From the NCBI RefSeq assembly GCF_028710545.1, contig NZ_JAQTTX010000001.1, forward strand, positions 31,213 through 95,212: a stretch of 64,000 nucleotides of DNA. Reading direction: 5' to 3'. The notes beneath the pieces were generated by a model that saw nothing but the letters and a program-made list of their open reading frames with translations, did not search any database and was not told where the DNA came from. The position numbers and the translations under genes are program-made. Below, in pieces: positions 1 through 8,882 of this stretch (within the stretch, counting starts at the first letter, position 1; the number at the start of each line of letters is the position of its first letter). The DNA is from Halothiobacillus sp. (lineage in GTDB: Bacteria > Pseudomonadota > Gammaproteobacteria > Halothiobacillales > Halothiobacillaceae).

Positions 1-253
1 GCCGGCAGGCAAGGCGCCGGAACGAAACTACTGGATACAGGCCGGTTCTTTTGCCACCGAGGCCGAGGCCGACCGTCGCAAGGCGGAAATTGCCATGCAG
101 GGCTTTGCTTCGGAAGTCCGCCCGGCCAGCGTGAACGGCAAAACCTATTACCGAATTCAGATCGGCCCGATCAAACAGGAGCAACTCGCCACATTGCGCA
201 AGCGTCTGTCCGATGCCCACATCGATACGTTGCCACCGAAAGTGGCGCCTTGA
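1..253 (+). CDS. SPOR-domain protein, C-terminal part only
   Basis: The reading frame enters from the left edge (first full codon at base 2) and stops with TGA at 251-253, so only about 83 residues are visible. They contain a typical SPOR repeat: a YWIQAGSFATEAEA start, then a second half with YYRIQIGPIKQE. SPOR domains bind denuded septal peptidoglycan and occur in cell-division and periplasmic proteins such as FtsN, DedD and RlpA. The N-terminal part, which would show a membrane anchor or enzyme domain, lies outside the window, so the exact protein cannot be named. It reads in the same direction as rpe but is separated from it by about 110 bp. Confidence 0.8.
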   Translation, partial: PAGKAPERNYWIQAGSFATEAEADRRKAEIAMQGFASEVRPASVNGKTYYRIQIGPIKQEQLATLRKRLSDAHIDTLPPKVAP

Positions 254-362
254 TTCCTGATTTTTCGGGATTTTTACCCGTCAGGATCGGTCTGGCTTAA
301 TTTTTCCAGTCGATTCGGGTACATTGCATCACAGTTTTTACTTTAATTTATGGGGAAACCGC

Positions 363-1058
363 ATGTCTGATTTCATCATTGCACCGAGTATCTTGTCTGC
401 CAACTTCGCCGCACTGGGGGACGAGGTCGATAAGGTTATCGCCTCCGGCGCCGACTGGGTGCATTTCGACGTCATGGACAACCACTATGTGCCCAACCTG
501 ACGATCGGCCCGCTGGTGTGTGAGGCCCTGCGCAAACATGGCGTGACCGCACCGATTGACGTGCATTTGATGGTCAAGCCGGTCGATCGCATCATTCCCG
601 ACTTCGCCAAGGCCGGTGCCACCTACATCACCTTCCACCCCGAAGCCTCCGAGCACATCGACCGTAGTTTGCAACTGATTCGTGATTGCGGCTGCAAATC
701 CGGCTTGGTATTCAATCCGGCCACACCGCTGGACGTGCTCGAATACGCCATCGAAAAAGTGGACATGATCCTGCTGATGTCGGTCAACCCCGGTTTCGGC
801 GGGCAGAAATTCATTCCTTATGTGCTCGACAAAGCCCGTCAGGCGCGCAAGATCATTGATGCCTCCGGTCGCACCGACATCCGTCTGGAAATCGACGGCG
901 GCGTGAGCCCGGCCAATATCCGTGAAATCGCCGAAGCGGGTGTGGATACCTTCGTTTCCGGTTCTGCTCTGTTCGGCAAGGCCAGTGCAAACGACGCGAA
1001 TCGCTATGACACGATCCTCTCGGAATTCCGCGCCGAACTCGCCAAGGTTAAAAAGTAA
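363..1058 (+). CDS. rpe: Ribulose-phosphate 3-epimerase
   Basis: The enzyme interconverts ribulose 5-phosphate and xylulose 5-phosphate in the pentose-phosphate and Calvin cycles. The 231-residue TIM barrel is complete. It has the N-terminal [10 protein letters not shown] strand, metal and catalytic residues His34, Asp36, His68 and Asp178 (in VHFDVMD, DVHLMV and EIDGGV), and the phosphate-binding loop NPGFGGQKF. The ATG at 363 is preceded by GGGGA at a good distance; an in-frame TTG at 324 would add 13 unlikely residues. The stop overlaps the start of the next gene (TAATG), which suggests translational coupling with the phosphoglycolate phosphatase gene. Confidence 0.96.
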   Translation: MSDFIIAPSILSANFAALGDEVDKVIASGADWVHFDVMDNHYVPNLTIGPLVCEALRKHGVTAPIDVHLMVKPVDRIIPDFAKAGATYITFHPEASEHIDRSLQLIRDCGCKSGLVFNPATPLDVLEYAIEKVDMILLMSVNPGFGGQKFIPYVLDKARQARKIIDASGRTDIRLEIDGGVSPANIREIAEAGVDTFVSGSALFGKASANDANRYDTILSEFRAELAKVKK

Positions 1059-1741
1059 TGCCGCAATTTGCGCCCAACTTGGTGCTGTTCGATCTGGACG
1101 GCACCTTGGTGGACTCGGTGCCGGATCTGCACGAAGCGGTCAATCGAATGCTTGCCGAGCTCGGCCGTCCGACACGCATGATCGAGCAGGTTCGTGATTG
1201 GATCGGTAATGGCATCAAGCCGTTAGTGAGCCGCGCCTTGACCGGCCAAATGGATGGCAAGGTCGATGAAGCGCTGCTTGATGAGGCCATCGCCGCGTTT
1301 GATCGTGCTTATCAGGCAACCAATGGCAAATTTACCCGGATTTTCCCGGGCGTCATCGAGGGGCTGAAATACGTGCGCACACTCGATATTCCCGTGGGTC
1401 TGATGACCAACACGCCCCGCGCCTACACCGAGCCGCTTCTGGCCGAAACTGGCCTGTTGCGTTTTTTTGATCATGTGCATTGTGGCGATGATTTACCGGT
1501 GCAAAAACCCGATGCGGGTCCGTTGCTTTATGTGGCGGGCTGGTTTCGGGTTGAACCGACGGGCGCGCTGATGGTGGGCGATTCCATCTCTGACCTGAAT
1601 GCCGCGCGCGCGGCCGGATTTAATATCGTCTGCACGAGCTATGGCTACAATCACGGACGCGATATCCGCGACTACAACCCTGATGCCATGATCGACTCGC
1701 TTGACGAGTTGAAATCACTGTTGGTGGGCGCGACTACTTAA
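1058..1741 (+). CDS. gph: Phosphoglycolate phosphatase, first copy
   Basis: This is a HAD-superfamily phosphatase expected to dephosphorylate 2-phosphoglycolate, the product of RuBisCO oxygenation. The 227 residues include the catalytic DxDGT motif with Asp12 and Asp14 (FDLDGTLVDS), a cap domain, motif II threonine in MTNTPRAY, the motif III lysine in QKPDAGP and motif IV VGDSISDLNAA. It is translationally coupled to rpe. A clearly related second copy follows after 26 bp. Which copy acts on phosphoglycolate cannot be decided here; the family also contains phosphatases for other small phosphates. Confidence 0.9.
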   Translation: MPQFAPNLVLFDLDGTLVDSVPDLHEAVNRMLAELGRPTRMIEQVRDWIGNGIKPLVSRALTGQMDGKVDEALLDEAIAAFDRAYQATNGKFTRIFPGVIEGLKYVRTLDIPVGLMTNTPRAYTEPLLAETGLLRFFDHVHCGDDLPVQKPDAGPLLYVAGWFRVEPTGALMVGDSISDLNAARAAGFNIVCTSYGYNHGRDIRDYNPDAMIDSLDELKSLLVGATT

Positions 1742-1767
1742 TTTTTCTGCAATTTCCGAGTTCTACC

Positions 1768-2445
1768 ATGAAATTTACCCCCAAAATGGTGTTGTTCGAT
1801 CTGGATGGCACGCTGATCGATTCCGTGCCGGATCTGCTGGTTGCCGTCAACCAGATGCAGGATGAACTCGGCTTGCCGCACCGTGCCGAAGCCGATGTGC
1901 GTAACTGGGTCGGCAACGGTATCGAGCGCCTGGTCGAACGCGCACTGACCAACGATTTGCACGGTACGCCCGATGCGGCTCTGTTCGACAAGGCCATGCC
2001 GATTTTCAAACGCTTGTATGCCGAATCCAATGGCAAGCATTCCTGCGTATTCCCTGGCGTGAAAGAGGGCATTGCCTACGTCAAATCGCTGGGGCTGTCC
2101 GTCGGTTGCGTGACCAACAAGGCCGCTGCATTCACCTTGCCATTACTCAAGGATATGGGCTTGCTCGATTCATTCGAAACGGTCATTGCCGGCGATACGC
2201 TGCCCCTGAAAAAGCCCGATCCCGCCCCGCTGATTTACGCCGCAGGCTGGTTCAAGGTGCATCCGCGTGAAGCGTTGATGATCGGCGACTCGATTTCCGA
2301 TGTGAAGGCGGCACGTGCGGCCGGTTTCTCCATTATCTGCATGAGCTACGGCTACAACCACGGCGAAGACATCCGCAACTATCACCCCGATGCGGTGATC
2401 GATTCGATGGCGGAATTCCCCAAGCTGATCGGCAAGGCATCATGA
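1768..2445 (+). CDS. gph: Phosphoglycolate phosphatase-like HAD hydrolase, second copy
   Basis: This 225-residue HAD phosphatase is similar over its whole length to the gene directly upstream, so the pair looks like a tandem duplication. All four motifs are present: FDLDGTLIDS with Asp11 and Asp13, VTNKAAAF, KKPDPAP and IGDSISDVKAA. The cap region differs most, where substrate choice is set. In an autotroph two copies could support phosphoglycolate salvage at different CO2 supply or different substrates; this is inference. About 100 bp separate it from trpE. Confidence 0.88.
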   Translation: MKFTPKMVLFDLDGTLIDSVPDLLVAVNQMQDELGLPHRAEADVRNWVGNGIERLVERALTNDLHGTPDAALFDKAMPIFKRLYAESNGKHSCVFPGVKEGIAYVKSLGLSVGCVTNKAAAFTLPLLKDMGLLDSFETVIAGDTLPLKKPDPAPLIYAAGWFKVHPREALMIGDSISDVKAARAAGFSIICMSYGYNHGEDIRNYHPDAVIDSMAEFPKLIGKAS

Positions 2446-2548
2446 CGCAACGGGTGTTTTTACGGACAAAACGGCGATGGCGGAACTGAACAGTTCATTC
2501 CCGCTCTGTCCATAGCGCCGTAAAGCACGAAAAGTTAAGGAAATTGTC

Positions 2549-4057
2549 ATGTCGTTCACCCCAACCGCTACTCAACTGAAGGCCCTTGCTGCCGAAGGTT
2601 TCAACCGCGTCCCGTTCACCCGCGCCATTTCCGGAGATTACGACACACCGTTGTCGGTGTACCGCAAACTGGCCGATGCGCCCAACAGTTACCTGTTTGA
2701 ATCAGTCATGGGCGGCGAGCGTTGGGGACGTTATTCGATCATCGGGCTGGCGGCGCGGACGGTGCTGCGTGTTTATGGCCATAAGATCGAAGTGCGCCGG
2801 GACAATGAGCTGATCGAAACCACCGAGGCGGACGATCCGCTCGCCTGGGTCGAGTCATTCAAGGCGCGCTATCGTGTGTTCGAGCCGGAAGGGATGCCGC
2901 GCTTCCACGGTGGCTTGGTGGGTTATTTCGGGTTCGAAACCATTCGCTATATCGAGCCACGGCTGGCTGCGAAACCACCCAAGCCCGACCCGTTGGGCAC
3001 GCCCGATATTCTGCTCATGGTGTCCGAGCAGGTCGTAGTGGTGGACAACCTCTCCAGCCAACTCCTGCTGGTGACGCTGGTCGATCCGGCCCAGGTCAAT
3101 GCCCTCGAAGAAGGCGCTAGGCACCTAGATGCCCTGACCGAACGTCTGCGAACCGAGCGGGTGCGCTATGCGCCACTGGCCCATCCTCGTTATATCGACG
3201 AGAACGATTTCAAGGCCAGCTTCACGCGCGAAGGCTACGAATCGGCCGTGCTGAAAATTCGCGAATACATCGCGGCGGGTGATGTGATGCAGGTCGTGCC
3301 CAGCCAACGGATGACCATCGGCTACGATGCGCCACCGATTGACCTCTATCGTGCCCTGCGCAGCCTGAACCCCTCGCCGTACATGTATTTCATCGATTGC
3401 GGCGATCATCAGGTCATCGGCTCAAGCCCCGAGATTCTCGCCCGTCTCGAAGACAACGAGATTACCGTGCGCCCCATCGCCGGTACGCGCCCGCGCGGCA
3501 AAACCCATGCGGAAGATCTCGCGCTGGAACAGGATCTGCTGAGTGACCCGAAGGAAATCGCCGAACACGTCATGCTCATCGATCTCGGGCGCAGCGACAC
3601 CGGTCGCGTGGCCGAAATCGGTTCCGTGAAACTCGAAGAACGCATGATCATCGAGCGCTATTCGCATGTGATGCACATCGTCTCGCAAGTGACCGGCCAG
3701 CTTAAAGCCGGTCTCAATGCCATCGATGTACTCCGCGCCACCTTCCCGGCAGGCACCGTCAGCGGCGCGCCGAAGATCCGCGCACTGGAAATCATCGACG
3801 AGCTCGAACCCGTCAAGCGCGGCGTCTACGCCGGTGCCGTCGGTTACTGGGCATGGAATGGCAACATGGACACCGCCATCGCCATCCGCACCGGCGTCCT
3901 CAAGGACGGTGAACTCCACATTCAGGCCGGTGGCGGCATCGTCGCCGACTCCATCCCCGCCAACGAATGGGAAGAAACCCTCAACAAACGCCGAGCCCTA
4001 TTCCGCGCCGCCGCCGTCGCACAGGCGGGGGTGGATGGTGCTGAGGAGCATTCATGA
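2549..4057 (+). CDS. trpE: Anthranilate synthase component I
   Basis: TrpE converts chorismate and ammonia to anthranilate, the first step of tryptophan synthesis, together with a TrpG glutaminase. The 502-residue length is normal. An N-terminal feedback-binding region contains [17 protein letters not shown]. The C-terminal chorismate-binding domain has [13 protein letters not shown], the conserved [10 protein letters not shown] block, [29 protein letters not shown] and [11 protein letters not shown]. The ATG at 2549 has TAAGGA upstream. The rpe-gph-trpE order is common in proteobacteria. The usual trpG partner does not follow; the gene ends at a terminator and a convergent bioB. Confidence 0.96.
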   Translation: MSFTPTATQLKALAAEGFNRVPFTRAISGDYDTPLSVYRKLADAPNSYLFESVMGGERWGRYSIIGLAARTVLRVYGHKIEVRRDNELIETTEADDPLAWVESFKARYRVFEPEGMPRFHGGLVGYFGFETIRYIEPRLAAKPPKPDPLGTPDILLMVSEQVVVVDNLSSQLLLVTLVDPAQVNALEEGARHLDALTERLRTERVRYAPLAHPRYIDENDFKASFTREGYESAVLKIREYIAAGDVMQVVPSQRMTIGYDAPPIDLYRALRSLNPSPYMYFIDCGDHQVIGSSPEILARLEDNEITVRPIAGTRPRGKTHAEDLALEQDLLSDPKEIAEHVMLIDLGRSDTGRVAEIGSVKLEERMIIERYSHVMHIVSQVTGQLKAGLNAIDVLRATFPAGTVSGAPKIRALEIIDELEPVKRGVYAGAVGYWAWNGNMDTAIAIRTGVLKDGELHIQAGGGIVADSIPANEWEETLNKRRALFRAAAVAQAGVDGAEEHS

Positions 4058-4094
4058 CACGTGTTGTTGGGTGATTTATCCGAGTACGAGGATG

Positions 4095-4121
4095 AAAAAG
4101 GCGCGGATTTCGCGCCTTTTT
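4095..4121. terminator. Bidirectional terminator between trpE and bioB
   Basis: The sequence is an 11-bp perfect inverted repeat (AAAAAGGCGCG, loop GATTT, CGCGCCTTTTT). It gives a GC stem with a U-run on either strand, placed between the convergent trpE and bioB genes. Confidence 0.88.
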
Positions 4122-4143
4122 CTTGAAACTGGAATTTACCTAC

Positions 4144-5184
4144 TTAGTGGTGGTGTGCGTGTGAACATCCGCCGCCACAGCCGCCCATCGGGCTGGTGTG
4201 GTCTTCGTCATCGTCGTCCCGTTCGGTAAATCCGGCAGGGATGAGCGGGTGGATGCCAAGTTTGTCAAACAGGGCGCGGTCGCGGTTCTGATCGGCGTTG
4301 TCGGTGGTCAGGAGTTTGTCGCCGTAGAAAATGCTGTTCGCACCGGCGAAGAAGCACCAGGCTTGCGCTTCGTCGCTCATGCCCTCGCGGCCGGCGGACA
4401 GGCGGACGTGCGATGTGGGCATGAGGATGCGGGCGACGGCGACGGTGCGGATGAACTCGATCGGATCGAGGGCGGGGATGTCCGCCATCGGTGTGCCGGG
4501 GATGCGCACCAGCATGTTGAGCGGCACGGATTCCGGTGCGCGCGGCAGGTTGGCCAGCGTGGCCAGAAACGAGGCGCGGTCCTCGCGTGATTCGCCCATA
4601 CCCAGAATGCCGCCGGAGCAGACGTTGATGCCGCTGTCACGCACATGCGCCAATGTGTCGAGCCGATCCTGCATGCTGCGGGTGGTGATGACTTCGCCGT
4701 AGAACTCAGGTGAGGTATCGATATTATGGTTGTAGTAATCGAGCCCGGCTTCTTTCAAGCGGCCAGCCTGGGGCGCGGTGAGCATGCCTAGGGTGACGCA
4801 GGCTTCCATACCCAGATCTTTGACGACACCAACCATGCTGATGACATTTTCCAGCTGCTTGTCGGTCGGGTTTCGCCAAGCGGCACCCATGCAGAATCGG
4901 GTGGCTCCGGCTTCGCGGGCACGTAGGGCGGATTCCCGCACTTCCGATAGCGGCAGCAGCCGCTCGCGTTCCAGCCCGGTATCGTATTTCGAACTCTGCG
5001 CGCAGTACGAACAATCCTCCGGGCAGGCGCCGGTTTTGATGGAAAGCAGGGTGCTGATCTGAACGGCATTGGCGTCGAAATGCGCACGATGGGTTTCGTG
5101 CGCACGGAACAAAAGATCGTTGAACGGCAGGTCGAACAGGGCGAGAACCTGGGTCAGATCCCAGGGGTTGGACGTTTTAGACAA
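4144..5184 (-). CDS. bioB: Biotin synthase
   Basis: BioB is a radical-SAM enzyme that inserts sulfur into dethiobiotin. The radical-SAM cluster motif [10 protein letters not shown] is present, followed by [20 protein letters not shown] and the arginine-containing strand HVRLSAGRE that binds the [2Fe-2S] cluster. No ATG lies near the expected start. I prefer TTG at 5184 (346 residues, the usual length), which has GTGAGG upstream; GTG at 5196 or TTG at 5272-5274 would extend it, the latter overlapping the upstream gene. The protein ends in an unusual Cys/His-rich tail, [13 protein letters not shown]. It stands alone, without bioA, bioF, bioC or bioD nearby. Confidence 0.93.
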   Translation of the reverse strand: MSKTSNPWDLTQVLALFDLPFNDLLFRAHETHRAHFDANAVQISTLLSIKTGACPEDCSYCAQSSKYDTGLERERLLPLSEVRESALRAREAGATRFCMGAAWRNPTDKQLENVISMVGVVKDLGMEACVTLGMLTAPQAGRLKEAGLDYYNHNIDTSPEFYGEVITTRSMQDRLDTLAHVRDSGINVCSGGILGMGESREDRASFLATLANLPRAPESVPLNMLVRIPGTPMADIPALDPIEFIRTVAVARILMPTSHVRLSAGREGMSDEAQAWCFFAGANSIFYGDKLLTTDNADQNRDRALFDKLGIHPLIPAGFTERDDDDEDHTSPMGGCGGGCSHAHHH

Positions 5185-5239
5185 GGGCAGCCTCACATGC
5201 AGGAAAGGATTGGTTTGACAGGTGATTGGTGATTCGTCT

Positions 5240-5662
5240 TTATTGGTCGTCTTCAAAGGGACGATGGGGTTCAATCACGCAATCGACCCATGTGTCGTGA
5301 TTGATCTTGTAAAGATCGTAAATCGTCCATGGGATCAGAATCACGGCCGCAATGGCCCAGATCACAAGATAATAGGTAACGTTGACCGGGAAGAACACCG
5401 CCACCGCCACGGCGGTCCCGGCGACACCATAGAACCGGTAGGCGGCCCACTGGGTATAGTGGCCTACCTTGGGATTTGGGTGATGTTTGTTCAGCGCGTA
5501 AATCAGCATGGACATGCCCGTCCAGAAAATCCCAAGCGGCAGCGGAACGAGAACGGCAACCAGCGTGCCATAATTGAACCACTTGGCGGCTCTACGCGAG
5601 GATGCGCCGGAAACGATTTTTCCTTCTTCTTCGTCTTCGATGGCGTGGATATATTCAGTCAT
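5240..5662 (-). CDS. Small membrane protein of unknown function
   Basis: The 140-residue protein has an acidic cytoplasmic N-terminus (AIEDEEEGK) and about three hydrophobic segments ([17 protein letters not shown], the [14 protein letters not shown] region, and [16 protein letters not shown]). It ends with a charged C-terminus. I recognise no named family. It lies directly upstream of bioB on the same strand and is divergent from comF, with the promoters within 5663-5707. No catalytic motif is visible. Confidence 0.75.
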   Translation of the reverse strand: MTEYIHAIEDEEEGKIVSGASSRRAAKWFNYGTLVAVLVPLPLGIFWTGMSMLIYALNKHHPNPKVGHYTQWAAYRFYGVAGTAVAVAVFFPVNVTYYLVIWAIAAVILIPWTIYDLYKINHDTWVDCVIEPHRPFEDDQ

Positions 5663-5707
5663 GGGAACAGGCTCCCTTAATATTGGTACATGGAGTATGA
5701 ATGTAGC

Positions 5708-6466
5708 ATGAATCGACTGGCCGGACTAACACGGTTTCTGGTGCCTTCACCCTGCTACCTGTGTGGAACGCCAAGCGTGGAGGACAGCGGGTTGTGCGCC
5801 CGATGTGCCAGCGATTTATCGGCTGATAAGAGAACCCTGCCGCACCGTTGTCCGCAATGCGCGATTCGGGTGAGTGAAGCCGGGCAACGTTGCGCCGCGT
5901 GCCTGCGGCATCCACCGCATTTCGATTTTGCTGTTGCGGGGCAGGATTTTAACGCAGCAAGCCGATACCTGATTCATCAGTTCAAATATCGCAAGGACCC
6001 CGGTGTGCTTAATGCGTTGATGCAGCCGCTTTTCTTGTCTATCGAGCAGGCGTATGGCCGGCGTCAAGATGGTCTGCCAAATAACCAATTGAAAGACTGG
6101 CCGGATGTGTTGATCCCGATGCCCATTCATCCCGAGCGGCGGCAGGTTCGTGGATTCAATCAGGCACGCTTGATTGCCGACCGGATCGGGCGGCGTTTTG
6201 ATTTGCCCGTTCATGGAAAGGCGGTAGTGCGTTCCGGGTCCAGCGAATCTCAAAGCGGGTTGTCTGCCATTGATCGCCGCAAAAGCCTGAAAAACGCCTT
6301 CGAGGTCAGGCAGGCTTTGCCCCGGCATGTCGTGATTGTTGATGATGTGATGACGACCGGTAGTTCTGCCGATGCCCTGGCGCATGCCCTTAAGCGGTCA
6401 GGGGTGCGGATGGTCTCCGTCTGGGTATTGGCGCGTACGCCCGCGCCGGGTGATATTCCTCATTGA
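5708..6466 (+). CDS. comF: ComF-family phosphoribosyltransferase-like protein
   Basis: ComF proteins (GntX in Escherichia coli) are linked to DNA uptake and have a type I phosphoribosyltransferase fold. The 252 residues begin with a zinc-finger-like segment holding paired CxxC motifs (CYLCGT, CARC, CPQC, CAAC). The C-terminal half has the HERRQVRGFNQA-type block (here PERRQVRGFNQA) and the PRPP-binding loop VVIVDDVMTTGSSADA. The start at 5708 places MNRLAGL just before the first zinc knuckle as in family members; the ATG at 5690 would add six residues. With dprA in the same window it suggests competence machinery. Confidence 0.88.
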   Translation: MNRLAGLTRFLVPSPCYLCGTPSVEDSGLCARCASDLSADKRTLPHRCPQCAIRVSEAGQRCAACLRHPPHFDFAVAGQDFNAASRYLIHQFKYRKDPGVLNALMQPLFLSIEQAYGRRQDGLPNNQLKDWPDVLIPMPIHPERRQVRGFNQARLIADRIGRRFDLPVHGKAVVRSGSSESQSGLSAIDRRKSLKNAFEVRQALPRHVVIVDDVMTTGSSADALAHALKRSGVRMVSVWVLARTPAPGDIPH

Positions 6467-6506
6467 ACCCCGGCTGCTCCAGTTGTTTTTCAGTGTGTTC
6501 GTGTGC

Positions 6507-6535
6507 TTGAGTGCCGCCTGTCTTTGAGGTATCAT
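6507..6535 (+). promoter_or_regulatory. Putative sigma-70 promoter for the L31 gene
   Basis: TTGAGT (6507-6512) and TATCAT (6530-6535) are separated by exactly 17 bp, about 125 bp upstream of the L31 start. No Zur-type operator is obvious in the long leader. Confidence 0.5.
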
Positions 6536-6659
6536 CGCCGCCCTTATTTACTATTGCTTTGAATGCTGCAAAGTCCATGATCATTGTGGGCCGTTGTGGC
6601 GAAAGCGATCGAATCGAACAACCCACGAATTTTATGGGTAAAAACTCAAGGTATCACTC

Positions 6660-6905
6660 ATGAAACCAGACATTCATCCTAATTACCGTCCTGTCGTGTT
6701 TCAGGATCTGGCCTCCGATTTTGCCATGCTGACGCGTTCTACCATTCGCGCCAAAGAGACCATCAAATGGACCGACGGCGAAGAATATCCGTTGGTGAAG
6801 GTTGAAGTCTCCTCTGCCAGCCACCCGTTCTACACCGGCAAGCGCATGGATTCCAGTACCGCCAAGCAAGTGGATAAATTCCGCAACCGCTACGGTAAGA
6901 AGTAA
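6660..6905 (+). CDS. rpmE2: 50S ribosomal protein L31, type B
   Basis: This 81-residue protein matches the zinc-independent (type B) form of L31. It begins with [16 protein letters not shown], has the [11 protein letters not shown] block and ends in [10 protein letters not shown]. The four cysteines of the zinc-binding type A form are absent. In many bacteria the type B paralog replaces type A under zinc limitation; whether a type A gene also exists is outside the window. AAGG precedes the ATG. Confidence 0.93.
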   Translation: MKPDIHPNYRPVVFQDLASDFAMLTRSTIRAKETIKWTDGEEYPLVKVEVSSASHPFYTGKRMDSSTAKQVDKFRNRYGKK

Positions 6906-6924
6906 TTCCGCGCGTTTCGACGCC

Positions 6925-7761
6925 ATGCTCAAAGCGTGTAAAAAGGCACCCCGCTCGATTTGGCTGGGTGCCTTTTTTCTTTTTCTTGCCAGCGTATTTT
7001 CGTCATTCGTATCGGCAGAGGAGCAATGCCCACCGCCAAGAAACGCGATTTCCGCCACGGTGGCTTATGTCGATGATGGCGACACCGTTCGGCTGACCAA
7101 TGGCGATCGGGTACGCCTGGCGGGTATCGATGCCCCCGAGGTGGCGCATCCTGCTTATGCTGATCGGGCCGCACGACCTTCAGAGCCATTCGGAGATGCC
7201 AGCCGTCAGGCATTGATGGCACTGTTGGCAACGTCGCACAACCGATTGCGCGTGCAATATGGCGCTGAGCCCGAAGATCGTTACGGCCGCAAGCTGGCCT
7301 ATCTTTATCTTCCTGATGGTAAATCCATTCAGGCTGATCTGGTCGCGCGGGGGCTGGCGATGGCGGTGTACATGCCGCCGAACCTGGCACTCGCCGACTG
7401 CCTGACTTCAATTGAAAAAACAGCCCGTCATCACCACGCCGGTATCTGGTCGAACAGCGAATATGATCCGGGTATCGCGACGGCCAAAGGCATCCCGGAT
7501 GATGTTCAGGGCGCGGCCATCGTTCGCGGCAAGGTGGTCTCGGTGCACCGCAGTCGCAAAAACATATGGATCAATCTGGAAGGCCGGGTGGCATTGCAGA
7601 TTTCGGCTCGTGCCTGGGATCAGTTCCGAGGCATTGATTTTTATCGCTGGAAGGGGCGCGAATTGCGCGCGCGCGGCTGGCTGGTGCACACCAAAAGTCG
7701 CTATGAAGATTGGCGTATGCCGATCGAGTCACCTCGCTCCATCGAGCTCTTGGCGCGATAG
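6925..7761 (+). CDS. Secreted thermonuclease-family (SNase-like) protein
   Basis: The 278-residue protein starts with a signal peptide (IWLGAFFLFLASVFSSFVSA) followed by a staphylococcal-nuclease-like domain. Visible motifs are VDDGDTVRLTNGDRVRLAGID, with the catalytic-type Asp and Arg, and EDRYGRKLAYLYL carrying the second Glu/Arg pair. A C-terminal extension (about residues 190-278) resembles an OB-like domain. The likely role is a periplasmic or secreted nuclease; substrate is inferred. The ATG at 6925 is 19 bp after the L31 stop, and the coding region for the signal peptide overlaps the L31 terminator. Confidence 0.85.
   Translation: MLKACKKAPRSIWLGAFFLFLASVFSSFVSAEEQCPPPRNAISATVAYVDDGDTVRLTNGDRVRLAGIDAPEVAHPAYADRAARPSEPFGDASRQALMALLATSHNRLRVQYGAEPEDRYGRKLAYLYLPDGKSIQADLVARGLAMAVYMPPNLALADCLTSIEKTARHHHAGIWSNSEYDPGIATAKGIPDDVQGAAIVRGKVVSVHRSRKNIWINLEGRVALQISARAWDQFRGIDFYRWKGRELRARGWLVHTKSRYEDWRMPIESPRSIELLAR
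6940..6978 (+). terminator. Intrinsic terminator inside the 5' end of the nuclease gene
   Basis: AAAAAGGCACCC (6940-6951), a 14-base loop, and GGGTGCCTTTTTT (6966-6978) form a strong hairpin followed by more T residues. It should end the L31 transcript yet lies within the first 20 codons of the nuclease gene. Confidence 0.75.
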
Positions 7762-7784
7762 GCCGACGCGCAATCTCTTGAAAA

Positions 7785-8726
7785 TCAGCTTTGGCCGTGT
7801 TCGGCCAGCCAATCGCGCGGACGGAGGAATTCACGATAGAGTTCTGCCTCAGGGCTGTCTGGGGCGGGCGTCCAATCATAACGCCAGCGTACTTCCGGCG
7901 GCATGGACATCAGGATCGATTCAGCGCGGCCGCCCGATTGCAAGCCAAACAGCGTACCCCGATCATAGACGAGGTTGAACTCCACATACCGACCGCGTCG
8001 ATAGAGCTGGAAGTCGCGTTCGCGTTCGCCGTAGGGCGTGTCTTTGCGCTTCGCCACAATCGGCGTGTAGGCGGGCAGGTAATGGTCGCCAACAGAACGC
8101 ATCAGGCCGAAGGCCTGCTCGAAATCAATCTGTCCATCGGCGCCGTAATCATCGAAGAATAACCCGCCGACGCCGCGGGGCTCACTGCGGTGCTTGAGCC
8201 AGAAATATTCATCGCACCATTGCTTGAAGCGCGGGTATAACTCATCACCGAATGGCGTGCACGCTGCGCGGGACTGCTCATGCCAATGCACGGCATCTTC
8301 GGCAAAACCATAATACGGCGTGAGATCAAAACCGCCGCCAAACCACCATACCGGCTTTACGCCAGGCTTCTGCGCCTGGAAAAAGCGCACATTGGCGTGT
8401 GAGGTCGGTGCGTACGGGTTGCGCGGGTGAATAACCAGAGAAACGCCCAAGGCTTCGAAGCTGCCACCGGCAAGGTCGGGGCGGTGCGCCGTGGCCGAAG
8501 GCGGGAGCTTTTGGCCGGTCACATGCGAGAAATTGATACCCGCCCGCTCGAATACCTCACCGCCCTCCAGCACGCGGCCACGCCCCATCCCATTGAGCGC
8601 TTCGGTTTCGGGGCGCTGCCAGTCGTCGTTTAGAAAACGGGTGGTGGATTCGAAGGCTTCAAGCCCGGATACGATCCGGTCCTGCAGGTCGATGAGATAG
8701 TCGCGAACGCGTTGAATGTCGGGCAT
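7785..8726 (-). CDS. hemF: Oxygen-dependent coproporphyrinogen III oxidase
   Basis: HemF carries out the oxygen-dependent decarboxylation of coproporphyrinogen III to protoporphyrinogen IX in haem synthesis. The 313-residue protein has family blocks GVNFSHV-like (here GINFSHV), [43 protein letters not shown] and [14 protein letters not shown]. The start [11 protein letters not shown] at 8726 is preferred over the upstream in-frame start at 8768, which would add 14 unrelated residues. It points to aerobic growth. It is convergent with the nuclease gene. Confidence 0.96.
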   Translation of the reverse strand: MPDIQRVRDYLIDLQDRIVSGLEAFESTTRFLNDDWQRPETEALNGMGRGRVLEGGEVFERAGINFSHVTGQKLPPSATAHRPDLAGGSFEALGVSLVIHPRNPYAPTSHANVRFFQAQKPGVKPVWWFGGGFDLTPYYGFAEDAVHWHEQSRAACTPFGDELYPRFKQWCDEYFWLKHRSEPRGVGGLFFDDYGADGQIDFEQAFGLMRSVGDHYLPAYTPIVAKRKDTPYGERERDFQLYRRGRYVEFNLVYDRGTLFGLQSGGRAESILMSMPPEVRWRYDWTPAPDSPEAELYREFLRPRDWLAEHGQS

Positions 8727-8882
8727 GGTGATTTGTCTCGTGATGTGTCCGCGCGCTGCGCGTGACATGGGCCGAAATCATGGGTCGAGGGAGGCGGCGG
8801 ATTATAGCAGGTCGGGCGGACGCACTTGCATGGCTGGCGGGGTTGCTTCGGTCCCGCATGAGCGGGGACTACTATGGTCGGG

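Noticed and set aside
2446..2548. A trp attenuator before trpE
   Set aside because: There is a small hairpin-like symmetry but no leader peptide with tandem Trp codons.
5222..5680. A 152-codon plus-strand frame opposite the small membrane protein
   Set aside because: The minus-strand translation shows coherent membrane helices and a sensible start; the plus frame does not.
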